Origin: Proteobacteria bacterium CAG:495
GTDB taxonomy: Bacteria; Pseudomonadota; Alphaproteobacteria; RF32; CAG-239
Direction: 5' to 3'
Assembly: GCA_000432275.1 (NCBI GenBank)
Contig: HF995290.1
Span: 19,710-25,551, forward strand
DNA length: 5,842 nt
The position numbers were made by a program, and so were the translations under genes. Below are positions 1 through 4,820 of this stretch, piece by piece; position 1 is the stretch's first letter; each line of letters begins with the position of its first letter. Under the pieces are notes generated by a model that saw only the letters and a program-made list of their open reading frames with translations, was not told where the DNA came from and searched no databases.

Positions 1-200
1 AAAGCTTGTCTGCGGTTGCTCAGCTGGCCTTTTTTGCCCAAAGTGATCATGTTGTCAACGAAGGTTCTTAATTCTTTAGCTCTCGGAAGAGTAACTTTAA
101 TCTGTTCATGGGTTAACACAGCCGCAGTCAGGTTTGAGAACAAAGCTCTACGAGCATTAGTATCCATGTTTAATTTACGATGTTTCATTCCATGTCTCAT
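1..200 (-). CDS. rplQ: 50S ribosomal protein L17, N-terminal part (cut by window edge)
   Basis: L17 is a large-subunit protein near the exit of the peptide tunnel. The visible 66 codons begin MRHGMKHRKLN and continue with an ALFSNLTAAVLTHEQIKVTLPRAKELR stretch split here as ALFSNLTAAV (residues 19-28) and IKVTLPRAKELR (34-45), the L17 family hallmark. The basic N-terminus and the TLPRAKELR block are what identify it. The start is ATG at 200-198, with AAAGGA (minus strand, 213-208) seven bases upstream. The rest of the protein, usually 115-150 residues in total, lies beyond base 1. It is the last gene of the alpha operon in alphaproteobacteria, but here 240 bp separate it from rpoA, so it may have some independent control. 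No frameshift is seen in the visible part. Confidence 0.96.
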   Translation of the reverse strand, partial: MRHGMKHRKLNMDTNARRALFSNLTAAVLTHEQIKVTLPRAKELRTFVDNMITLGKKGQLSNRRQA

Positions 201-250
201 GACATTTTCCTTTCTTTTTCTCTGTGGCCTGCGGGGCAGACCGGATCATT

Positions 251-279
251 ATCATACTTTCTCCACGGAGTCGCGTTAA
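251..279 (-). promoter_or_regulatory. Weak candidate promoter ahead of rplQ
   Basis: On the minus strand TTAACG (279-274, 4 of 6 to the -35 consensus) and TATGAT (256-251, 5 of 6 to the -10 consensus) are 17 bases apart, which would give a leader of about 45 nt before rplQ. A second, equally weak pair, CTGAAA (354-349) and TACAAT (332-327) with a 16-base spacer, lies further upstream. Such matches arise by chance in AT-rich DNA, so this is only a suggestion that L17 can be made independently of rpoA. Confidence 0.25.
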
Positions 280-354
280 CGACCATGCAAGAAAGCCTTG
301 TTTCCCTCTTCAGGGCAATAAAATAAATTGTATGAACGGTGAAAAAGATTTCAG

Positions 355-405
355 GGGTGAAAGCACCGAAGCGTACCCAATAGTACCTAAAGACACTTTC
401 AACCC
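355..405 (-). other. Bulged stem-loop in the rpoA-rplQ gap
   Basis: In the RNA read from the minus strand, GGGTTGAAAG (405-396) can pair with CTTTCACCC (363-355), giving nine base pairs with one bulged U and a 32-nt interior that itself holds a GTAC/GTAC pairing and a C(UUCG)G-like tip. No U-tract follows directly; a run of five Us comes about ten bases later, so it is not a classical terminator. A smaller hairpin, CCCT-GAAG-AGGG, lies downstream at about 305-316. Role unknown: RNA stabilisation, processing or regulation of rplQ are all possible. Confidence 0.4.
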
Positions 406-440
406 GCAAAACCTATACTAATTGCCCGTCAGACAATTCA

Positions 441-1451
441 TTAGAAGTGTTCGTCACAACGACGAATCAACTCTTCAATATTTTCAGGCGGCCAACCCGG
501 TGTATCCATACCAAGATGAATACCCATCTTAGCCAGAACCTCTTTAATTTCGTTCAAAGATTTTCTGCCGAAGTTCGGAGTACGCAGCATTTCAGCTTCA
601 GTCTTCTGAACCAAATCGCCGATGTAAACGATATTATCGTTTTTGAGGCAGTTTGCAGAACGAACAGAAAGCTCTAACTCTTCAACTTTCTTCAACAGGT
701 TTCTGTTGAACGGCAGTTCTTCTTTCTCAACTTCGACTTCGCTTTCCGGCTCGTCAAAATTGATAAACGGTTTCAGCTGATCCTGCAAAATGCGTGCTGC
801 CAAAGCAACCGCATCTTCAGGAGTGACGACACCGTTGGTCTCGACAACCATCGTCAGCTTGTCGTAGTCGGTAGCCTGTCCGACACGGGTATTCTCAACT
901 TTGTAAGAAACCTTGCGAACCGGGGAATAGATAGCGTCAACGGCAATCAAACCGATCGGAGCGTCGGCAGGTTTGTTCATAGATGCCGGAACATAACCTT
1001 TGCCGGTACCTACCGTCAATTCCATATTAATTTTTGCGCCTGCGTCCAGATTACAAATTACCAAGTCAGGATTCATAATTTCAACATCATGACCGGTTTC
1101 AATCATAGCAGCGGTAACCTCACAAGGACCTTCAGCTTTTAAGGTCATCATTTTCTGACCTTCACTGTGTACGGCAACAGCCAATCCCTTAATGTTGAGA
1201 ACGATGTCGGTAACGTCTTCTCTGACACCCGGAACGACTGAAAATTCGTGCAGGACTCCGTTAATTTTGATACTGGTAACAGCACCGCCTTGCAATGAGG
1301 AAAGTAAAACTCTTCTGATTGCGTTACCCAGAGTCAAGCCAAAGCCACGCTCTAAAGGTTCAACCACTATTTTGGCTTTGTGCTCTCCTTCTAAGGGAGT
1401 AACTTCCAAATTAGTCGGTTTTATAAGTTCTTGCCAATTCTTTTGAATCAC
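441..1451 (-). CDS. rpoA: DNA-directed RNA polymerase subunit alpha
   Basis: This subunit dimerises to start assembly of RNA polymerase and contacts promoter UP elements and activators. At 336 residues it has the usual family length. The N-terminal domain (about 1-235) has the RGFGLTLGNAIRRVLLSS block near residues 35-52 that forms the dimer and beta/beta-prime contact. An acidic linker (SEVEVEKEE) follows, then the C-terminal domain (about 250-320). In that domain R264, N267, C268, K270, G295, K297, S298 and E301 match the DNA-contacting residues of the E. coli protein (R265, N268, C269, K271, G296, K298, S299, E302), so UP-element binding should be intact. The start is GTG at 1451-1449, fixed by the MIQKNWQELIKP opening typical of alphaproteobacteria and by AGAGGA (1464-1459) seven bases upstream. 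It lies 90 bp after rpsK and 240 bp before rplQ. Confidence 0.98.
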   Translation of the reverse strand: MIQKNWQELIKPTNLEVTPLEGEHKAKIVVEPLERGFGLTLGNAIRRVLLSSLQGGAVTSIKINGVLHEFSVVPGVREDVTDIVLNIKGLAVAVHSEGQKMMTLKAEGPCEVTAAMIETGHDVEIMNPDLVICNLDAGAKINMELTVGTGKGYVPASMNKPADAPIGLIAVDAIYSPVRKVSYKVENTRVGQATDYDKLTMVVETNGVVTPEDAVALAARILQDQLKPFINFDEPESEVEVEKEELPFNRNLLKKVEELELSVRSANCLKNDNIVYIGDLVQKTEAEMLRTPNFGRKSLNEIKEVLAKMGIHLGMDTPGWPPENIEELIRRCDEHF

Positions 1452-1458
1452 TGGTATG

Positions 1459-1464
1459 TCCTCT
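1459..1464 (-). promoter_or_regulatory. Ribosome binding site that supports the GTG start of rpoA
   Basis: AGAGGA on the minus strand lies seven bases before GTG (1451-1449). The spacing, together with homology of the first residues, makes the GTG the natural start; there is no better in-frame ATG. A perfect 10-base palindrome, TGCATATGCA (1472-1481), sits just upstream and has no assigned role. Confidence 0.8.
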
Positions 1465-1503
1465 ATATTACTGCATATGCAAAATTTATAAAACGAAAAG
1501 ACC

Positions 1504-1522
1504 GTGAGGCATAATGCCTCAC
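1504..1522 (-). terminator. Perfect hairpin between rpsK and rpoA (possible attenuator or processing site)
   Basis: The minus-strand RNA reads GUGAGGC-AUUAU-GCCUCAC, a perfect seven-base stem that can extend to eight with a three-base loop. It is followed two bases later by a broken U-rich tract (UCUUUUCGUUUUAU). That resembles a leaky intrinsic terminator rather than a full one. It is 19 bases after the rpsK stop and about 50 bases before the rpoA start. It may lower rpoA relative to rpsM/rpsK, or act as a cleavage or stability element. Termination efficiency cannot be judged from sequence alone. Confidence 0.5.
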
Positions 1523-1541
1523 TATCTTAAACTCAAAAATA

Positions 1542-1934
1542 CTAGACGCGACGTCTCTTTCTCAAACGACAACCATTGTGAGGAATAGGAGTAACATCAC
1601 GAATAGTAGTAATAGTGAAACCTATAACTTGCAATGCTCTGATAGCAGATTCTCTACCAGAACCCGGACCTTTTACTTCGACTTCCAAGGTTTTCATACC
1701 ATGTTCCTGAGCTTTTTTGCCGGCTTCTTCAGCGGCAACCTGTGCGGCATACGGGGTAGACTTGCGAGAACCCTTAAAACCCTGCGCACCGGCGGTAGAC
1801 CAGGCAACGGTATTACCCTGAGCGTCTGTAATTGTAACTCTAGTATTGTTGAAAGTAGAATTTACGTGGGCTACACCCGCTGTAATATTCTTCTTTTCTT
1901 TCTTTTTCACACGTTGTGATACTGCTTTTGCCAT
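1542..1934 (-). CDS. rpsK: 30S ribosomal protein S11
   Basis: S11 sits on the platform of the small subunit and helps shape the Shine-Dalgarno cleft with S7 and S18. The 130 residues match the family length. Visible hallmarks are GVAHVNSTFNNTRVTITD (about 20-37), the glycine/serine-rich GAQGFKGSRKSTPYAAQ block (about 49-65), VKGPGSGRESAIRAL (about 87-101) and the C-terminal PHNGCR (118-123) followed by LRKRRRV. The PHNG asparagine-glycine pair is the site modified to isoaspartate in E. coli. The tail has Leu-Arg where many homologues have Pro-Pro or Pro-Arg. The ATG at 1934-1932 follows rpsM by 13 bases, and its Shine-Dalgarno (AAGGTAGG) overlaps the rpsM stop codon, so the two are likely translationally coupled. 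The gene ends with TAG. Confidence 0.98.
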   Translation of the reverse strand: MAKAVSQRVKKKEKKNITAGVAHVNSTFNNTRVTITDAQGNTVAWSTAGAQGFKGSRKSTPYAAQVAAEEAGKKAQEHGMKTLEVEVKGPGSGRESAIRALQVIGFTITTIRDVTPIPHNGCRLRKRRRV

Positions 1935-1947
1935 TTAACAACCTACC

Positions 1948-2316
1948 TTATTTCTTCTTGTTAGCAACAGTTTTGCGTTTACCTTTGCGGGTACGGGCAT
2001 TCTGTTTAGTGCTCTGACCGCGGACCGGCAAACCTTTACGATGCCGCAAACCTCTGTAGCAGCCGAGATCCATCAATCTCTTGATATTAACACCGACTTC
2101 ACGGCGCAGTTCGCCTTCAACAACAACGTCGTTGTCAATGACTTCACGAATTTTAGCAACTTCTTCATCGCTCAATTCATGAACGCGGCGGTCTACAGAA
2201 ACACCGGATTTTGCACAAATGTCTTGAGCAGTTTTTCTACCAATGCCGTAGATATAAGTCAGGGCGACTTCTATTCTTTTGGCGGTTGGGATATTTACAC
2301 CAGCTATACGAGCCAA
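1948..2316 (-). CDS. rpsM: 30S ribosomal protein S13 (TTG start)
   Basis: S13 lies in the head of the small subunit and forms bridges to the 50S subunit and contacts to P-site tRNA through its basic tail. The 122 residues open MARIAGVNIP and include the helix-two-turn-helix region with YIYGIGRKTA (21-30). EGELRREV (67-74), IKRLMDLGCYRGLRHRKGLP (78-97) and the lysine-rich tail ending NKKK follow. The signature normally read as RGQRT is RGQST here, placing serine at 102. The start codon is TTG at 2316-2314: MARIAGV homology and the GGAGAG site fix it, and no in-frame ATG is nearby. It is the first gene after a consensus promoter and so heads the alpha transcription unit with rpsK and rpoA. rpsD is absent, so S4 feedback of the E. 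coli type is not expected. Confidence 0.97.
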   Translation of the reverse strand: MARIAGVNIPTAKRIEVALTYIYGIGRKTAQDICAKSGVSVDRRVHELSDEEVAKIREVIDNDVVVEGELRREVGVNIKRLMDLGCYRGLRHRKGLPVRGQSTKQNARTRKGKRKTVANKKK

Positions 2317-2321
2317 ATTAA

Positions 2322-2327
2322 CTCTCC
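2322..2327 (-). promoter_or_regulatory. Ribosome binding site that decides the TTG start of rpsM
   Basis: GGAGAG on the minus strand ends five bases before TTG (2316-2314). It is the only strong Shine-Dalgarno-like sequence near the start, and the next residues (ARIAGVNIP) match the conserved S13 N-terminus. The ATG inside AATATGGAG is out of frame, so TTG is the likely start. Confidence 0.8.
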
Positions 2328-2355
2328 ATATTCTATATATTATTACTACATTTAA

Positions 2356-2375
2356 AAAAGTTGATCACCACTTTT
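2356..2375 (-). other. AT-rich hairpin with U-run in the rpsM leader
   Basis: In the leader RNA, AAAAGU (2375-2370) can pair with ACUUUU (2361-2356) around an eight-base loop, and the 3' arm runs straight into further Us before AAAUG. It begins about ten bases after the expected transcription start and ends about 40 bases before the rpsM start codon. The stem has only one G-C pair, so it would be a weak attenuator at best. It could instead be a landing site for a regulatory protein or simply AT-rich sequence. Confidence 0.3.
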
Positions 2376-2389
2376 CAAAATTAAGCCGG

Positions 2390-2417
2390 ATTATAGGCTA
2401 AAATTTGTTAGTGTCAA
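2390..2417 (-). promoter_or_regulatory. Full-consensus sigma-70 promoter driving rpsM-rpsK-rpoA
   Basis: On the minus strand TTGACA (2417-2412) and TATAAT (2395-2390) match the housekeeping consensus at all 12 positions, with a 16-base spacer. Transcription should start near 2383, giving a leader of about 67 nt before the rpsM TTG. Immediately upstream (about 2442-2421) the minus strand reads AAATTTTTATTAAA inside an AT-rich block resembling an UP element, the site bound by the alpha C-terminal domain encoded downstream as RpoA. This promoter separates the alpha unit from secY-adk. The assignment is strong on sequence, but the start site is unmapped. Confidence 0.88.
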
Positions 2418-2420
2418 CCT

Positions 2421-2442
2421 CCGATTTAATAAAAATTTCGAA
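2421..2442 (-). promoter_or_regulatory. UP-element-like tract upstream of the rpsM promoter
   Basis: This lies at about -38 to -59 from the predicted start. Read on the minus strand it carries AAATTTTT then ATTAAA, alternating A- and T-tracts as in UP elements that bind the RNA polymerase alpha C-terminal domain. The whole gap is AT-rich, so the resemblance could be compositional. Confidence 0.45.
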
Positions 2443-2458
2443 AAAAATGTATTTTTTC
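2440..2458 (-). terminator. Possible weak terminator after adk
   Basis: Minus-strand RNA GAAAAAA (2458-2452) pairs with UUUUUUC (2446-2440) around a five-base loop about 20 bases past the adk stop, then GAAAUUUUUAUU follows. The stem is nearly all A-U and hence weak, so read-through from adk into rpsM is likely. The same sequence also lies just upstream of the UP-like tract and may serve the promoter instead. Confidence 0.3.
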
Positions 2459-2478
2459 CAAAAACTATGAATCAAATA

Positions 2479-3150
2479 TTATGCTACAGCCAACAAACTG
2501 TCAATCTTCTTGGCTACGGCATCAATCGAACCGGTTCCGTCCACACATCTCAACAGCCCTTTCTTTTCAAAGTAAGGAATTGTCGGATACGTCGAGGCCC
2601 GATAATTGACGAGTCTGTTTTGAACCGTTGTCCGGTTGTCATCGATTCGTCTGTAAAAGTCCGTGCCGCCGCATTTGTCGCAAACACCGTAAACCTTGGG
2701 CTTCTGATATTTATCATGATACCCCTGACCGCAGGTCATACAGGCATAACGTCCTAAGATTCGTTCCATAATAATCTCGTCAGGAACCTGGATTTCGATA
2801 ACCGCATCCAGTGTAATTCCCTTTTTGGACAACATTTTCTCAAGAGCCTCAGCCTGGGGCAGCGTTCTGGGAAAACCGTCCAAAATAAATCCGTTTTTGC
2901 AATCGTCTTCATCAATACGGGCAGACAGCATCTTGATGATCATTTCATCAGGAACCAAGTTTCCCCCGTCGATTAAAGCCTTGATTTCGAGTCCCAACGG
3001 TGTTCCCTTAGCAGCTTCAGCACGCAGCATTTCGCCGGTCGACAAATGAGGAATGGCGATTCTTTCTTTCAAAAGCCGAGCCTGAGTTCCTTTGCCGCAC
3101 CCGGGAGCACCGGTAAAAACGATATGCAGACCCAATCCGTCTTTATTCAT
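2479..3150 (-). CDS. adk: Adenylate kinase, long form with four-cysteine LID
   Basis: This cytosolic enzyme interconverts ATP + AMP and 2 ADP. The 223 residues fit the long bacterial form. Motifs in order are the P-loop GAPGCGKGT (14-22), the AMP-site HLSTGEMLR (35-43), FILDGFPRT (88-96) and the LID about 133-168 with C137, C140, C157 and C160. These cysteines are spaced C-x2-C...C-x2-C as in zinc-binding adenylate kinases. The catalytic RRIDDN block (167-172) and a second arginine site near R179/R184 follow. The N-terminus is a few residues longer than in E. coli (MNKDGLGLHIVFTG), but no later in-frame start would keep the P-loop intact. ATG begins one base after the secY stop and lacks a clear Shine-Dalgarno beyond GAGA in the secY end, so translational coupling to secY is likely. 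Confidence 0.97.
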   Translation of the reverse strand: MNKDGLGLHIVFTGAPGCGKGTQARLLKERIAIPHLSTGEMLRAEAAKGTPLGLEIKALIDGGNLVPDEMIIKMLSARIDEDDCKNGFILDGFPRTLPQAEALEKMLSKKGITLDAVIEIQVPDEIIMERILGRYACMTCGQGYHDKYQKPKVYGVCDKCGGTDFYRRIDDNRTTVQNRLVNYRASTYPTIPYFEKKGLLRCVDGTGSIDAVAKKIDSLLAVA

Positions 3151-3151
3151 C

Positions 3152-4501
3152 TTAACGTCTCTTTCTGTTTGCCAACGAAGCTTTTTTAATCAGAGACTCA
3201 TACTGATAAGCAATCAGATGAGACTGCAGCTGTCCGACAAAATCCATGGTAACCTGCACCACGATTAAAAGAGTGGTACCGCCCAAAACGAACGGAACCG
3301 CAAGTTTGCTGATAAGCACCTCGGGCAGAATGCACAAGCCCACCAGATATACGGCACCCAAAACCGTCAGACGGGTAATGACATAATCCAAATACTCGGC
3401 CGTATTTTTACCCGGACGGATGCCGGCAATAAAACCGCCGTGTTTTTTCAGATTTTCCGCAGTATCTTCGGGATTAAACACAATTGCAGTATAGAAAAAG
3501 GCAAAAAACGCAATCAAAAATGCATATAAAGCCAAATACAAAGGCTGGCCGTGTCCCAGCATCGTGCTTAATTCCTGAACCCAGGCCGGACCGTTTTCCG
3601 CACTCAGATTCGCAATGGTAATCGGCAGCAACAGCAGCGAGCTTGCAAAAATCGGAGGAATAACGCCCGTCGGGTTGATTTTCAACGGCAGATGAGAACT
3701 TTCAGACGCGCCCATTCTTCCCATAACCTGGCGCTTCGGATATTGGATAACGATTTTTCTCTGTGCTCTTTCAACCAGAACAATCAGATAAATCAATCCT
3801 AAAACCATAGCCAAAAGCATCAAAATAACAGGAGCGGACATTGAGCCGACGCGCCCTAGCTCGAAAGTCTGAGCCAAAGCGGTCGGAATGTTGGCGATAA
3901 TACCCACGGTAATGATTAAGGAAGAACCGTTGCCTACGCCGCGAGCCGTAATCTGCTCGCCGAGCCAAACGATAAACATCGTACCGCCGACCAGAGAAAC
4001 AATCGTCGTAAATCTAAACACAAAACCCGGCGCAATAACAGCAGACAACCCTGCGCTGCCGGTCATTCCTTCCAAACCCACGGCAATACCGTATCCTTGG
4101 ATAATCGTAATCAATACCGTCAGATATCTGGTGTACTGCGTTACTTTCCGATGTCCGGCCTCACCTTCTTTTTTCAGAGCCTGCAACGAAGGAATAACCG
4201 ATTGCCCCAACTGGATGATAATTGAAGCGGAGATGTAGGGCATAATGTTCAGAGCAAAAATGGTCATACGCTCAAGCGCACCGCCGGCAAACATATTAAA
4301 CATACCCAAAATGCCGCCGGAATTTCTGGCAAAAATTTCAGCCAGAATTTTCGGATCAATACCCGGCAGCGGAATAAACGTTCCCAAACGAAAAACTATC
4401 AAAGCCAAAATCGTAAACCATAATCTCTTTTTCAGTTCTTCAGCTTTGCCGAAAGCGGACATATCCAGATTTGCCGCCATTTTCTCTGCGAGTGAAACCA
4501 T
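3152..4501 (-). CDS. secY: Protein translocase subunit SecY
   Basis: SecY is the central pore of the SecYEG channel in the inner membrane, passing unfolded proteins pushed by SecA and inserting membrane proteins with the ribosome. The 449 residues, close to the E. coli length, give about ten membrane segments. KAEELKKR (19-26) precedes TM1 (about 27-46). The plug lies around 60-76 and TM2 around 79-98. GEQITARGVGNGSSLII (181-197), ERAQRKIVIQYPKRQ (244-258), KINPTGVIPPIFASS (274-288) and GIRPGKNTAEYL (360-371, with R362 matching the essential loop arginine) are all family landmarks. The tail ends NRKRR. ATG at 4501-4499 has AAGGAAG five bases upstream, a better start than Met8 or Met14. It is separated from rplO by 319 bp with a strong terminator, so it probably has its own promoter, and it abuts adk. 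Confidence 0.98.
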   Translation of the reverse strand: MVSLAEKMAANLDMSAFGKAEELKKRLWFTILALIVFRLGTFIPLPGIDPKILAEIFARNSGGILGMFNMFAGGALERMTIFALNIMPYISASIIIQLGQSVIPSLQALKKEGEAGHRKVTQYTRYLTVLITIIQGYGIAVGLEGMTGSAGLSAVIAPGFVFRFTTIVSLVGGTMFIVWLGEQITARGVGNGSSLIITVGIIANIPTALAQTFELGRVGSMSAPVILMLLAMVLGLIYLIVLVERAQRKIVIQYPKRQVMGRMGASESSHLPLKINPTGVIPPIFASSLLLLPITIANLSAENGPAWVQELSTMLGHGQPLYLALYAFLIAFFAFFYTAIVFNPEDTAENLKKHGGFIAGIRPGKNTAEYLDYVITRLTVLGAVYLVGLCILPEVLISKLAVPFVLGGTTLLIVVQVTMDFVGQLQSHLIAYQYESLIKKASLANRKRR

Positions 4502-4538
4502 TTATACTTCCTTATCATTATATTTAAAACAAACAACG

Positions 4539-4556
4539 AGGGACAAACCAGTCCCT
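4539..4556 (-). other. Small hairpin in the secY leader
   Basis: Minus-strand AGGGAC (4556-4551) pairs perfectly with GTCCCT (4544-4539) around a six-base loop, then CGTTGTTTGTTTTAAA follows. It lies 37 bases upstream of the secY start and just downstream of the candidate promoter. The T-rich tail is interrupted, so termination would be inefficient. It may be a 5' stabilising or regulatory hairpin. Confidence 0.4.
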
Positions 4557-4569
4557 TTGCGCTACAATA

Positions 4570-4597
4570 TTAATACACTATATTTTTTTTAATTCAA
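4570..4597 (-). promoter_or_regulatory. Candidate promoter for secY-adk
   Basis: Minus-strand TTGAAT (4597-4592) and TATTAA (4575-4570) are each 4 of 6 to consensus, 16 bases apart, in a very AT-rich stretch. The transcript would start near 4563 with a leader of roughly 60 nt. Another weak option, TTGCCT with GATAAT 19 bases on, lies just upstream. A promoter is expected somewhere here because a strong terminator follows rplO, but which sequence is used is uncertain. Confidence 0.35.
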
Positions 4598-4643
4598 CAA
4601 AATTATCTATTTACACCACACAAATAAGGCAAATCCTGAAAAT

Positions 4644-4698
4644 AAAAAAAGCTTGCCGGGAAATCTTCTTTGCGGACTAAAAAAATAATCCGTCCCGG
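4644..4698 (-). terminator. Compound hairpin with U7 tract in the rplO-secY gap
   Basis: In the minus-strand RNA, CCGGGA (4698-4693) pairs with UCCCGG (4661-4656). Stacked inside it, CGGAUUA (4692-4686) pairs with UAGUCCG (4679-4673) around a U6 loop, leaving an 11-nt bulge (4672-4662). Five bases after the closing arm comes a run of seven Us (4650-4644). The bulge (AAAGAAG) could alternatively pair with CUUUUUUU in the tail, which would disrupt the first fold. This looks like a second terminator in tandem or an attenuator, if a transcript starts upstream. A weak promoter-like pair, TTGCGG (4746-4741) and TTTAAT (4722-4717) with an 18-base spacer, could provide one. Confidence 0.45.
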
Positions 4699-4769
4699 TC
4701 AACTTGAAATGAAAACATTAAAAGTTGCAAAAACAGATACCCGCAACGACCAAACGCAAACCACGCAAC

Positions 4770-4799
4770 AAAAAAAGGTGAGGAAAACCTCACCTTTTT
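4770..4799 (-). terminator. Strong intrinsic terminator after rplO (likely bidirectional)
   Basis: Minus-strand RNA AAAAAGGUGAGG (4799-4788) pairs perfectly with CCUCACCUUUUU (4783-4772) around a UUUU loop, and the U-run continues to seven bases (4776-4770). The GC-rich core is GGTGAGG/CCTCACC. This is a textbook Rho-independent terminator, 21 bases past the rplO stop. The plus strand also reads the hairpin followed by TTTTT, so it could stop transcription from either side. Its position inside the usual spc operon implies that secY-adk is transcribed separately or only by read-through. Confidence 0.9.
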
Positions 4800-4820
4800 G
4801 TATTTGTTTTCAGCTTTCGA

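Noticed and set aside
197..409. 70-codon minus-strand reading frame between rpoA and rplQ, ending in an ATGA overlap with rplQ
   Set aside because: TTG start without a convincing ribosome binding site, no recognisable family, and an unremarkable mixed composition. It overlaps candidate hairpin and promoter sequences. Left as a note under the gap finding, not called as a gene.
2041..2355. 104-codon plus-strand frame opposite rpsM
   Set aside because: Antisense shadow of S13 that continues into the AT-rich leader and translates to Asn/Phe/Tyr-rich low-complexity sequence.
2317..2383. E. coli-type alpha-operon leader pseudoknot bound by S4
   Set aside because: The leader is short and AT-rich, I cannot form the nested pseudoknot helices, and rpsD is not in this cluster.
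3148..3154. Possible frameshift or fusion at the secY-adk junction
   Set aside because: secY ends with a normal TAA after the basic NRKRR tail and adk starts with its own ATG one base later; both proteins are full length.
3888..4592. Two plus-strand frames of about 115 codons opposite secY
   Set aside because: They are antisense shadows of the well-supported secY frame, whose conserved motifs are continuous on the minus strand.
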